A stretch of 64,000 nt of DNA from Rickettsia felis URRWXCal2 (lineage in GTDB: Bacteria; Pseudomonadota; Alphaproteobacteria; Rickettsiales; Rickettsiaceae). A program made the translations under genes and the position numbers. Shown in pieces: positions 52,949 to 63,381 of this stretch. The notes beneath the pieces were generated by a model, which made no database searches, was not told where the DNA came from, and saw nothing but the letters and a program-made list of their open reading frames with translations. How positions within the stretch are numbered: the stretch's first letter is position 1; every line of letters starts with the position of its first letter. Location: the NCBI GenBank assembly GCA_000012145.1, contig CP000053.1:372001-436000 (forward strand). The letters run 5' to 3'.

Positions 52949-53858
52949 ATGGCATTAAGATTATATTATTGTCTAATATGCCTTATAATTATTTTTTATA
53001 TTAATAAGGTACATGCCTCGGCATGGTTGTTAGTGCAGGGAAGATATAGATATATTGTAGGGGGTAATAAAGTTAATAAGATATCAAAAAACGAGAAAAA
53101 GCAAAGAGAAGAAGCCGTTTTATACCTAAGAGAAAGAGTAACTTATCTATGGGAGTCCCTCAAAAAAGTAAGTGATCAGCCTAGTCTTCATGCAAAAATC
53201 TTGCGGCAAATAAAAAGATTAGAGCAGAAGAGTAGAATTATCATCTTACCAAGATGAGCAATTTGTAAATAGTTCAATAGAATATGGTATTACCGATAAT
53301 CAGAATATAGGAGTACATTTTTTGTACAAAGAAGATAAATTTTTGAATGAAAAAAACATAAGCACGGATGCTTCTATTTACTATAAATTGAAGCTATTTG
53401 AAGATAAAGATTTTGTTATTTCAGCTCAGCCTAAAATTTTAATGAGTAAGAGTAAAAAACTTAAAGAAGATTTTTTAGGAGAAGTATCATTATTAATGGG
53501 AATGTCTAAAAATATCCTCTCTGTTACTATCTTTAATCAAAATATATTTAGCTTCGGACATTCAATTAATAATCTTAGTTCTAAGAAAATGTATTATAAT
53601 TTTTCTACTTGTGAAGGGATTAAATTTAAAAACGGCATAATGCTTACAAGCTTTACAAAATACCATACTCGGCAAAATTACGGTTATGTATATGATAGTT
53701 CAGTTTATGAGCAGCTAGGAATTGCAAAGATAATTAATTTCGGTGAGGAAAATAAAAATTCAATCACTACTCAAATCGGTTATTTTTGGGATCACAGTCT
53801 TTCAAATAAGAAATATAAAATATCAGGTATAAGTTTTTCAGCATGGTTAGATGTATAG
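52949..53858 (+). pseudogene. Exported hypothetical protein, frameshifted
   Basis: The first frame (52949-53257) starts with a signal peptide (ALRLYYCLICLIIIFYINKV, probable cleavage after HA). Near 53230 the frame moves; the other frame reads RRVELSSYQDEQFVNSSIEY and GITDNQNIGVHFLYKEDKF and runs to 53858. The second part is rich in beta strands with alternating aromatic residues and ends FSAWLDV, which may be an outer-membrane-type barrel. The stop overlaps the glycosyltransferase start by 16 bp. One indel breaks it; family unknown. Confidence 0.7.
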
Positions 53859-55777
53859 ACGAAGATGTAATCTTAAGAATAATCAGAGATAAAAACTTAT
53901 TGGGCAAAAAACAAATCACTAGTTTAAAAGCTATTATCGAAGAAGCAATTATCGATAATGAGATAATGATTGATATATTATATGAAAATAAAATATTGCC
54001 GCTGATAAGTAATATTTCGTATATTAAAATCTATAATTATTCTTATATACAAGCCTATGTAGTACATGGTTATTTTATATATGAGGATGGACAGGGTAAT
54101 AAAATAACCGCTATAAATGATTTAAAAATATTATTTAGTCATGATAATTTTTTTAAATCTATAATGTTGATCAAGAAATATTATTTTTATAAATTATTAG
54201 AAAAAAATTTTTCTCATCTAACTAGTATTAAAGCAAAATATGCTCTTGAATTTAAAGCCGGATCGATTATTGCTAAGAATATTAATTATGCCAATAAAGT
54301 AATAATCTTTTTTGCTATGTTTATAGCTACCTTGATTTATTTGCCGACTTTATTTCATATTGTCAATAATATAAGCTATTGCTTACAAAATATTTTGAAA
54401 TCTTTGTTATTTGTAAGGGCAGCCTCTATGTCATTCCCGCGAAAGCGGGAATCCAGTCAAACCTATAAAAAACAAGTTTTTTATAGGTTTATTTTATCAA
54501 GAATATGTAATTTTTGTACTAAGATTAAGGTTATTCTTTTGGATTCCCACTTTCGCGGGAATGACATAGAGGAGTGCAGGAATGACGTGAGGCCATATAT
54601 ATATGATGAAGCAAGCACCATCCAAAATCATAAGGCGAGCTCACAAATTGCTCAGAATGAGAAGAAAGCTTTGCCAATTTATACAATTTTAGTACCGTTA
54701 TATAAAGAATTAAGTAAATTAAGGTCAATAATTAAAAATATTTCATTAATTAATTATCCAAAAGATAAGCTAGACGTTAAAATTATTATCGAAGATGACG
54801 ATTATCTAATGATTAAAGAACTAGCTTTATATAATTTACCGTCTTATTTTCATGTTATATTTGTTCCAAAAAGCCTACCGAGAACCAAACCGAAGGCTCT
54901 TAATTATGCTCTAGAATATTCACGAGGTGAGTATCTAGTCGTATATGATGCTGAAGATAAACCCGAAACTGATCAGCTGCTTAAGGCTTTAGCAATGTTT
55001 AGAAATTTGCCGTCCGAATATGTTTGTCTTCAGGCTAAGCTCAACTTTTATAATAAAAATGAGAATGTTTTAACTAAATTATTTAATATAGAATATAGTT
55101 TATGGTTTGAATATATCTTGAAAGGATTAAGTTTATTAAAACTTCCTACCCCTCTTGGTGGTACTAGTAATCATTTTAAAACGGATATATTAAATAAGCT
55201 TGGCGGATGGGATGCTTATAATGTAACGGAAGATGCCGAGCTTGGTATAAGAATTTACTCACAGAACTATAAAGTAGCTATCCTTGATTCCTATACCTTA
55301 GAGGAAGCACCGAATAGTTTAGGTAATTGGCTAAATCAAAGGTCACGTTGGATTAAAGGTTTTCTGCAAACATTTTTTGTATTTAAAGCACGAAAAGATA
55401 AATACCGAAAATTTACTTTATTGCAAGTAATAACAATTTATATTTTTATCGGCTTATCTACCTATAATTTTTGGAGTTTACCTTTTATAATATTTTCTAT
55501 TGCTATAAATAAAAATTCTATAATTAATTATTTATGGCTTATTAATAGTATTTTTTCGCTTTTATATCTTTATAGTACTGCTCTGTATATATTAAAGAAT
55601 TCTTTAAAAAGCGGAAAAGTAAAATTTCAAGATATAGTAGCGTTGGTTTTATGGGGTAGCTATTTTATATTACATACCATCGCTTCATATAAAGCAGTAT
55701 TTGAAATAATTTTTTGTCCTTTCAAATGGAGCAAAACTAAACACGGCACTAGTTTAGAGGATTTTGAGCAAGAATAG
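53843..55777 (+). CDS. Membrane glycosyltransferase family 2 with an in-frame repeat insertion
   Basis: A 644-residue membrane protein. An N-terminal cytoplasmic part (RDKNLLGKKQITSLKAIIEE) leads to a membrane helix pair (about 150-190). The GT2 domain has ILVPLYKELSKL, EYLVVYDAEDKPE (D-x-D type), TPLGGTSNHFKTDIL, VTEDAELGIRI (acid pair) and NQRSRWIKGFLQT (Q/R-x-x-R-W), the usual D,D,D,QxxRW processive set. C-terminal helices follow. Residues about 195-245 (RKRESSQTYKKQVFYR...) come from an inserted palindromic repeat between helix and catalytic domain. The sugar product is unknown; it may synthesise a surface polysaccharide. Confidence 0.87.
   Translation: MVRCIDEDVILRIIRDKNLLGKKQITSLKAIIEEAIIDNEIMIDILYENKILPLISNISYIKIYNYSYIQAYVVHGYFIYEDGQGNKITAINDLKILFSHDNFFKSIMLIKKYYFYKLLEKNFSHLTSIKAKYALEFKAGSIIAKNINYANKVIIFFAMFIATLIYLPTLFHIVNNISYCLQNILKSLLFVRAASMSFPRKRESSQTYKKQVFYRFILSRICNFCTKIKVILLDSHFRGNDIEECRNDVRPYIYDEASTIQNHKASSQIAQNEKKALPIYTILVPLYKELSKLRSIIKNISLINYPKDKLDVKIIIEDDDYLMIKELALYNLPSYFHVIFVPKSLPRTKPKALNYALEYSRGEYLVVYDAEDKPETDQLLKALAMFRNLPSEYVCLQAKLNFYNKNENVLTKLFNIEYSLWFEYILKGLSLLKLPTPLGGTSNHFKTDILNKLGGWDAYNVTEDAELGIRIYSQNYKVAILDSYTLEEAPNSLGNWLNQRSRWIKGFLQTFFVFKARKDKYRKFTLLQVITIYIFIGLSTYNFWSLPFIIFSIAINKNSIINYLWLINSIFSLLYLYSTALYILKNSLKSGKVKFQDIVALVLWGSYFILHTIASYKAVFEIIFCPFKWSKTKHGTSLEDFEQE
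54429..54568 (+). repeat. 'tcattcccgc' repeat inside the glycosyltransferase gene
   Basis: Starts gtcattcccgcgaaagcggg and ends cccactttcgcgggaatgac. It is translated without a stop and adds about 47 residues between the membrane and catalytic parts. Confidence 0.88.
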
Positions 55778-55905
55778 ACCTCTTGTATAAACAAAGAAGA
55801 ATTTGAAAGAGGTCCGTAAAAAAAATTTTATTCTTTCCTCTTGAACTAGCAAAAATAAAATATATATAGTATGTACATTTAAAGATTTAATAATTGGAGG
55901 TTAAA

Positions 55906-56193
55906 ATGTCTTTTAAACCATTACATGATAGAATTGCAATAAAGCCTATCGAACACGAAGAAAAAACTAAAGGTGGAATTATTATTCCTGATACCGCAAA
56001 AGAAAAGCCGATGCAAGGTGAAATAGTAGCCGTAGGTAACGGTATTCGTAATAAAAAAGGTGAAATTCATCCTTTAGAGCTAAAAATAGGTGATAAAGTT
56101 TTATACGGTAAATGGGCAGGCACCGAAATTGAAATTAAAGGCGAAAAACTGATCGTTATGAAAGAAACCGACGTATTCGGTATCATTAATTAA
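55906..56193 (+). CDS. groES: Co-chaperonin GroES
   Basis: A 95-residue co-chaperonin. [20 protein letters not shown], the mobile loop [14 protein letters not shown] and the end [19 protein letters not shown] are canonical. The start at 55906 has GGAGG at 55896-55900; an upstream in-frame ATG at 55894 overlaps that site. It is followed 29 bp later by groEL. Confidence 0.98.
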   Translation: MSFKPLHDRIAIKPIEHEEKTKGGIIIPDTAKEKPMQGEIVAVGNGIRNKKGEIHPLELKIGDKVLYGKWAGTEIEIKGEKLIVMKETDVFGIIN

Positions 56194-56207
56194 TTGTTTA
56201 TTTGTAA

Positions 56208-57866
<1,659 letters not shown>

Positions 57867-57910
57867 GTCTATATCTCCATAAGATATGTTATGCAATAGA
57901 TCTAATAAAC

Positions 57911-58265
57911 TCGTCTTGTTGCATTGCTCGTTTCCATCATTGCGAGGAGACATTGCTGCATGGATCGGTTTTACCGCCGTCACCCCGTGGCTTGACCTAT
58001 AGTACCGGACAATTTCTATTCTATGTCATTCCCGCCTCCGCAGGAAGATATTGTTGCGTGGACTGGTTTTCCGTCATTGCGAGGAAAAATTGAAAATTTT
58101 GACGAAGCAAACCAGTTAAAAATTCTGTGAATCAGAATTTTTTTAATCTTTTTCTGGATTGCCACGTCGCTTCGCTCCTCGCAATGACGGTTTTGGTATC
58201 TACGCAACAATGCCACGCAGAAATGACATAAACGAGCCATGCAACAACGCTGGCTTGACCACAGG
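57911..58265. repeat. Composite palindromic repeats downstream of groEL
   Basis: Fragments cttgttgcattgctcg, cattgcgaggagacattgct and tcattcccgcctccgcagg are followed by a 'cattgcgag' palindrome (58073-58190) and by gagccatgcaacaacgctgg. The mix is one of nested and truncated elements. Minus-strand open frames here (e.g. 58016-58371) are repeat translations. Confidence 0.8.
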
Positions 58266-59248
58266 GTCTAGTTAAAAACACTAATAATATTAGTATTTTT
58301 AGTTGTTTTACTGGGTACCGTGGACAAGCCATGGTATGACACCGAATGCGTTTTGTGGTCCACGCAGGCAATGCTTGTTATAATAACGATTTTAACAACG
58401 TACCGTACAACATATTATCAAGTCGCAGTTAGTATACTGAAAAACTGTTTTATGCAACAAATGGGTTTTAAAGCGATTCTTTGCTTAATTTGAAAATAAA
58501 TTCTTTAATAAAACTCTTCCTTAAAAAATAAAATATAGAATTTCTTGTAATTATTTCAATAAATGATTGCAAATATTTTTTAATTAATTATAATAGCTCA
58601 ACCTTTGGTATTTATCCTATGAGACTGTTAACAAAATAATTTTAAAGCTCATTAAATTCTTTTTAATTACAAATTATAAGGTTTTTTTAAAATAAGGATA
58701 GCTATCCTATCAAAAATCTTGTTAATTTCAATTAAAGTTATTTTGTTAACAGTCCCATATAGAAGATCAAAAGGTTTAAAGCGGTTTTGTCTTAATTATT
58801 AAGAATAGATTTTTTGTTAAAGCTATAGGCAAGCTTAATCTATAATATATATTCGTTTAATTTAAAAAATTAGTAATAAAAGTTTCTAGCTTTTGGTCGG
58901 TTAACTATGCTAACTAAAATTAGTAAGGTTTTAGAAAAATTACTATTCTTATTTTAAAAAAATCTTATAATTATACAGTTAAGAAAGACTAAAATAAGAT
59001 AATTTAAATTTTATATGTAAAACTTAAAAAAATTAGGTTCTAAAAGATAAAAATAATAGGGTAGGGTAGTGCGAAGCTCGCCACAAGCTTAATTTTTCCT
59101 ATTAATATCCAACTAAAGCTGGGTTTTATTAATATTTACTAAAAATAGCAAATTAATTAGAAATATTAATAGAATTTAATCAAGTTTATTGCTTTAATTG
59201 GTGTTTAGTTATTCGTAAGTATAACTATTAACTAAATTAGTATAAATT
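58266..59248. other. Long AT-rich gap between groEL and the SpoT-like gene
   Basis: About 1 kb without an acceptable gene. It contains remains of a repeat (to about 58380), the 142-bp inverted-repeat element at 58618 and a half RPE near 58846-58880 (atatattcgtttaatttaaa). The rest shows no feature I can name. Confidence 0.6.
58618..58759. repeat. 142-bp MITE-like element with 28-bp inverted ends
   Basis: The ends (tatgagactgttaacaaaat at 58618, and the inverse ending aacagtcccata at 58759) match at 26 of 28 positions. The interior has the perfect palindrome AGGATAGCTATCCT at 58695-58708. No gene lies within. Its form fits a small non-autonomous transposable element. Confidence 0.7.
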
Positions 59249-59260
59249 AAGGAGGTAGTT

Positions 59261-59665
59261 TTGCTCCAAAGGGTTATTAAACATTTAAATCATAATTTAT
59301 CTGAACATGATATTACTGCTCAAATAACAGGTAGGATCAAACATCCAATATCAATTTTATATAAATTATATCGTAAGGGTATAAAGTTAGAAGAATTAAC
59401 AGATATTTTTGCGATAAGAATAGTGGTAATAGATGAAGAGAAATGTTATAAAGCTTTAAAAGTAGTTCATGATCTTTATGAGCATGAAAAGGATAAATTT
59501 AAAAATTATATTCTTAATCCTAAGCCAAACGGCTATCAATCTTTACATACTATTATTACAACTGAGGATAATTATAAAATAGAGATACAAATACGTGATC
59601 ATAAGATGCATTATCATGCAGAGAGCGGTGAAGCTGCACACTGGAAATATAAAGAAACATTATAA
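59261..59665 (+). CDS. Short RelA/SpoT-type (p)ppGpp synthetase domain
   Basis: A 134-residue synthetase core without hydrolase or regulatory domains. GRIKHPISILYKLYRKGI (RxK and Lys), LTDIFAIRIVV (Asp), NPKPNGYQSLHTI (Tyr), KIEIQIRDHKMHYHAESGEA and AHWKYK cover the known catalytic and nucleotide-binding residues, better kept than in the synthetase-ankyrin protein. A strong Shine-Dalgarno AAGGAGGT (59249-59256) and an in-frame stop just before support a TTG start at 59261. The N-terminal helices of normal small synthetases are missing. Its 3' end runs into the chitinase in another frame. Confidence 0.82.
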   Translation: MLQRVIKHLNHNLSEHDITAQITGRIKHPISILYKLYRKGIKLEELTDIFAIRIVVIDEEKCYKALKVVHDLYEHEKDKFKNYILNPKPNGYQSLHTIITTEDNYKIEIQIRDHKMHYHAESGEAAHWKYKETL

Positions 59666-60923
59666 TCATAATTTTGACAAGCTGGTTTTAGGATTTTCTG
59701 TAATCAATGGTGATAAAGGAGAAAAAGAAGCGATCATTAAACTATCTGCTGATCAGTTAGGATTACAAAAGTTTGAAATGACCACCGTTGGTAATTGGGA
59801 TATGCTTGCAGCATATGTTAATTGTGGTTTTCCAGCATATGCAGGTGAAGACTACCCAAACTTATACACTCAACAAAAAGCTCAAGGAGTACTAGGTGCT
59901 TTTCCCAACCTAAAAAAAGCAAGCCCTGAGGGAACAAAATTTGCCCTTAGCGTCGGCGGATGGACTATGAGCGAAGCTTTTCATGAAATGGCTAAATCTC
60001 CAGCAGCTCGTAAAATATTCAATGACTCAATAGTAAAGTTTATAGAAAAATTTCCAATGTATAAACAAATTGATGTTGATTGGGAATATCCAGGAGCAGC
60101 AGGGAATAGTAACCCACATGGTCCTGAAGATGGTGGGAATTATACATTATTAGTTAAAGAGTTAAGAGAAACACTTAACGCCAAGGGGCATACAGATGTT
60201 GTCATTGCTATAGCAGCAGCTGATCCTGCAAAACTAGCACTATCAAATCTAAAAGACTTGGTTGATGCAGGAGTAACCCAAATTCACTTGATGACATATG
60301 ACCTTTTCGGTGGTACCTACGGGGAGGGAAAATTAGCACACTATACTAACCTTTATAGTAGAGACGGCGACAATAAAGAGTGGTCTATAAATCAATCTGT
60401 AAAATATCTTATTGAAGAACTGAAGATCCCTGCGAAATGTGTGCATATAGGTTATGCAGGTTATAGCCGTAGTGCACGTGAGGTAGAGATAGAGTCAGTT
60501 TCTCCATTAAAGGGTACATATAAAGTAGATCCTCAAATAGTTGGAACTTTTGAAAACGGTGTTACTGAGCAGAATGATGTTTATTTTAATTATTTTGATC
60601 CAAGCACAGGAAAAGGGAAAAATGGATTTATACTTTATACTGATACAGTAGCTAATGCTGATTTCCTTTACAATCCTACATCTAAAGTATTTATGTCTAT
60701 AGACACACCTAGAACTGTTAAAGCTAAAGCAGAATATGCAAAGAAACATGGTCTTGGAGGAATTTTCACATGGACCGTAGATCAGGATAATGGTGCACTA
60801 TCTAATGCTGCACATGAAGGTTTAGGTCATAAATGTGTTAAGCAAAACATAGATATGAGTACATTTTATTTTGAGGGTGAAACTGAATTAGTAGGATATA
60901 GCAGCGATACTATTGTCCTCTAA
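59595..60923 (+). CDS. GH18 chitinase, N-terminally truncated, joined out of frame to the SpoT-like gene
   Basis: The chitinase homology begins near 59655 (NFDKLVLGFSVINGDKGEKE), which is the second strand of the GH18 barrel, so the first strand and any signal peptide are missing. Later hallmarks are LSVGGWTMSEAFHEM, the catalytic IDVDWEYPG (D-x-D-x-E present; the first acid of D-x-x-D-x-D-x-E is Lys), IHLMTYDLFGGTYGEG and FTWTVDQDN. It is close in style to ChiA. The upstream 60 bases of the frame overlap the SpoT-like gene. The longest frame from 59595 begins GTG with no Shine-Dalgarno. It may be a fusion remnant; chitin cleavage is uncertain. Confidence 0.8.
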   Translation: MIIRCIIMQRAVKLHTGNIKKHYNHNFDKLVLGFSVINGDKGEKEAIIKLSADQLGLQKFEMTTVGNWDMLAAYVNCGFPAYAGEDYPNLYTQQKAQGVLGAFPNLKKASPEGTKFALSVGGWTMSEAFHEMAKSPAARKIFNDSIVKFIEKFPMYKQIDVDWEYPGAAGNSNPHGPEDGGNYTLLVKELRETLNAKGHTDVVIAIAAADPAKLALSNLKDLVDAGVTQIHLMTYDLFGGTYGEGKLAHYTNLYSRDGDNKEWSINQSVKYLIEELKIPAKCVHIGYAGYSRSAREVEIESVSPLKGTYKVDPQIVGTFENGVTEQNDVYFNYFDPSTGKGKNGFILYTDTVANADFLYNPTSKVFMSIDTPRTVKAKAEYAKKHGLGGIFTWTVDQDNGALSNAAHEGLGHKCVKQNIDMSTFYFEGETELVGYSSDTIVL

Positions 60924-60929
60924 TAATTG

Positions 60930-61075
60930 CCTGCGTGGATTGGAAAACGCACTCGGTGTCATTTGGTAACTTGTTCACGGTGTCCAGAAAACAACTAAAA
61001 ATACATTAGTATTTTTAACTGGATTCCGTGAATAAATCACGGAATGACAGAGGGAAAAACAGTTCACGCAACAAT
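60930..61075. repeat. Palindromic repeat, 'ttccgtga' variant
   Basis: Inverted parts tgttcacggtgtccag and ctggattccgtgaata flank actaaaaatac and gtatttttaac, with further palindromic edges. It separates convergent chitinase and ialB genes. Confidence 0.65.
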
Positions 61076-61090
61076 GCTTAAATTCCGTTA

Positions 61091-61627
61091 CTATCTACTC
61101 AAAGCTTTTAGACCTTCCTTTAGACCGTCTTTTATAAATGAAATTTTAGCTTGTTTGCCGTCTGCAGTGATTAGTTCTAAATAATTATCGTTTGATAAAA
61201 TCATATCTAGATCATCTTTTGTAATAACAGCCAAAGCCTGACAGCCGTTTACCGTACAATTTACGTATTTTCCGGCTGATATTCGTTTGTCACCGCTATT
61301 AATAACTGTACCTGCCGGAATTTGAACATTTGACGGGACTATTTCTATTATTTTTAATTCCTGTTCTTCTTGCTCCCCATTGAAATAACCTATGTGATAA
61401 ATGGCTAATATTTCCTTTTCTTTATCTTTCTCTAGATTATTAATTTGTTGTGATAAGAAGCAAAGTTGTTTTTTCTCATTATTAAGAGTGCAATTTAAAG
61501 TCCAAGCTCCGTACTTTTTTGGTGCTGATGAAGCATCGGCATTTTCTACTCTGTATACAATAAAAGTACCGGTTATTATAAATAATCCACTAAGAACAAA
61601 AGCAACTTTTTTTATACAATCTTTCAT
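61091..61627 (-). CDS. Invasion-associated locus B (IalB) family protein
   Basis: A 178-residue protein. An N-terminal hydrophobic segment (VAFVLSGLFIITGTFIVYRV) suggests export or membrane anchoring. The IalB pattern follows: KYGAWTLNC, LSQQINNLEKD, VPSNVQIPAGT, YVNCTVNGCQA. IalB is linked with host-cell invasion in Bartonella; the role in Rickettsia is not established. The start overlaps the gltX stop by 4 bp (ATGA), so they are cotranslated. Confidence 0.87.
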   Translation of the reverse strand: MKDCIKKVAFVLSGLFIITGTFIVYRVENADASSAPKKYGAWTLNCTLNNEKKQLCFLSQQINNLEKDKEKEILAIYHIGYFNGEQEEQELKIIEIVPSNVQIPAGTVINSGDKRISAGKYVNCTVNGCQALAVITKDDLDMILSNDNYLELITADGKQAKISFIKDGLKEGLKALSR

Positions 61628-63015
61628 ATAATTTTTAACCTTTTTAAAATATTTTCTTTTCCTAAAATTTCTGCAATTTCAAATACGCTAGGTGAAGCCG
61701 TCATACCTGTTATTAAAGCTCTTACGGGTTTCATAATGTCATTTAGCTTTAAGCCATTATGAGTTGCTATTTCTTTAAATTTATTCTGCACGGATTCCTT
61801 ATCAAACTGCTCAATCTTGTTTAAACCTTCTATAACTTGCTTAATCAAATCCTTATCGCAATTTTCTATAATTTCTTTTGCTTCTTGTTCATAAATAATA
61901 GGTGAATTTATCAAGTAAATCCTAGCAAGTTTGGCTAAATCTAGTAATGTTTCGCTTCTAACTAACAAGCTCGGCATTGCTTGTTTTATATAACTTACCT
62001 CTTTCTCACTAATCTTATAATTTTGTTTCAATATCTCTACAGTCTTTGAAGTTAAGCTATCATTGTCAAGCATTCTTAAGTAATGGGCATTAAGGCTATT
62101 CATCTTAGCAAAATCAAGCTTAGAAGGTGATTTACCGAGCGAATCAAGATTAAACCATTCTATAGCCTGAGTCATTGAGATAATTTCATCATCACCGTGA
62201 CTCCATCCAAGACGCAGTAAATAATTACACAAACTTTCCGGTAAATATCCCATATCCTTATAAGCTTCAACGCCGAGTGCCCCATGCCTCTTGGATAATT
62301 TTGCCCCGTCTGCTCCATGAATTAAAGGTATATGAGTCATGCTCGGTACTTCATAGCCGAAAGCATGATAAATAGCGATTTGCCTTGCTGCATTGGTTAA
62401 ATGATCGTCACCTCTAATAATATGAGTTATACCCATATCATGATCATCTACTACAACGGCTAGCATGTAAGTAGCAGTGCCATCTGCTCGGAGTAGTACC
62501 ATATCGTCTATATGCGAGTTTTCAATTACTACATCGCCTTGTAAAGTGTCATGAATGGTTATACTACCTTCACGAGGTACTTTTAGGCGTATTACTGGTT
62601 TAATATCGGTAGGGTAGGTGGACGAATCTTTATCACGCCACTCGCTATTAAAAATAAAATGTTGTTTATTTTCTAAAGCTTTTTGTCGCTGTCTTTCTAT
62701 TTCTTCTTGGCTAGTAAAACAATAATATGCTTTACCTTCTTGTAGTAATCTTAGTGCTGCCTCTTTGTAAAGATTATTACGTTTAGACTGGAATATAACT
62801 TCACCGTCCCAATCAAGCCCTAGCCATTTTAGACCTGAGAATATGGCTTCTACCGCTTCTTTAGTTGACCTTTCTTTATCAGTGTCTTCAATGCGAAGCA
62901 AGAACTTACCGTTATGATGCCTTGCAAACAAATAGTTAAAAAGGGCAGTTCTTGCTGAACCTATATGTAAAAACCCCGTCGGTGACGGAGCAAATCTAGT
63001 GATTACGTTAGTCAT
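61624..63015 (-). CDS. gltX: Glutamyl-tRNA synthetase
   Basis: A 463-residue class I synthetase. The HIGH motif lies in FAPSPTGFLHIGSARTALFN and the KMSKS-type motif in GADGAKLSKRHGALG. GDDHLTNAARQIAIYHAFG is also characteristic. Rickettsia often has two gltX copies, with one able to charge tRNA-Gln; which copy this is cannot be told here. Confidence 0.97.
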   Translation of the reverse strand: MTNVITRFAPSPTGFLHIGSARTALFNYLFARHHNGKFLLRIEDTDKERSTKEAVEAIFSGLKWLGLDWDGEVIFQSKRNNLYKEAALRLLQEGKAYYCFTSQEEIERQRQKALENKQHFIFNSEWRDKDSSTYPTDIKPVIRLKVPREGSITIHDTLQGDVVIENSHIDDMVLLRADGTATYMLAVVVDDHDMGITHIIRGDDHLTNAARQIAIYHAFGYEVPSMTHIPLIHGADGAKLSKRHGALGVEAYKDMGYLPESLCNYLLRLGWSHGDDEIISMTQAIEWFNLDSLGKSPSKLDFAKMNSLNAHYLRMLDNDSLTSKTVEILKQNYKISEKEVSYIKQAMPSLLVRSETLLDLAKLARIYLINSPIIYEQEAKEIIENCDKDLIKQVIEGLNKIEQFDKESVQNKFKEIATHNGLKLNDIMKPVRALITGMTASPSVFEIAEILGKENILKRLKII

Positions 63016-63036
63016 TTATTATCTTTTTTAAATATA

Positions 63037-63381
63037 TACGTCATTGCGAGCGACTGTAGGCGTTGTTGCATGGCTCAAAAAACGCCCTCGGTGTCATACC
63101 GTGTAAAGGTTACGTAACCTTTACAATTGCGTGGACCGGTAATGCTCTTTATGTCATTCCTGCGAAAGCAGGAATCCAAAAAAAAAAGCATACATATAAC
63201 AAATTTTTGAAATTAAAAGCTAGATTTATCTCGCTTTATGATGGATTCCTGCTTTCGCAGGAATGACAGCGAGTGTGTTTTTCGAGCCATGCAACAAGAC
63301 CGCAGCCATGGCTGCGTGGCAATCTCAGGATATTTGACGAGATTGCTTTGTCAATTACTTCGTAATTTCCTTGCAATGACG
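63037..63381. repeat. Three-level nested palindromic repeats
   Basis: An outer 'cattgcgag' element (from 63037 to the end at 63381) is split by an inner element with ends gttgttgcatggctc (63062) and gagccatgcaacaa (63284-63297). That in turn contains a complete 'tcattcctgc' palindrome (63152-63270). The ends of each level are still inverted. The outer element supplies the last residues of UbiG. Confidence 0.87.

Noticed and set aside
58016..58371. Two minus-strand frames of 74 and 79 residues
   Set aside because: They lie entirely in palindromic repeats and match other repeat translations.
57867..59248. Possible small RNA or tRNA genes in the long gap after groEL
   Set aside because: No cloverleaf or T-loop sequence was recognised; the structure seen belongs to repeats.
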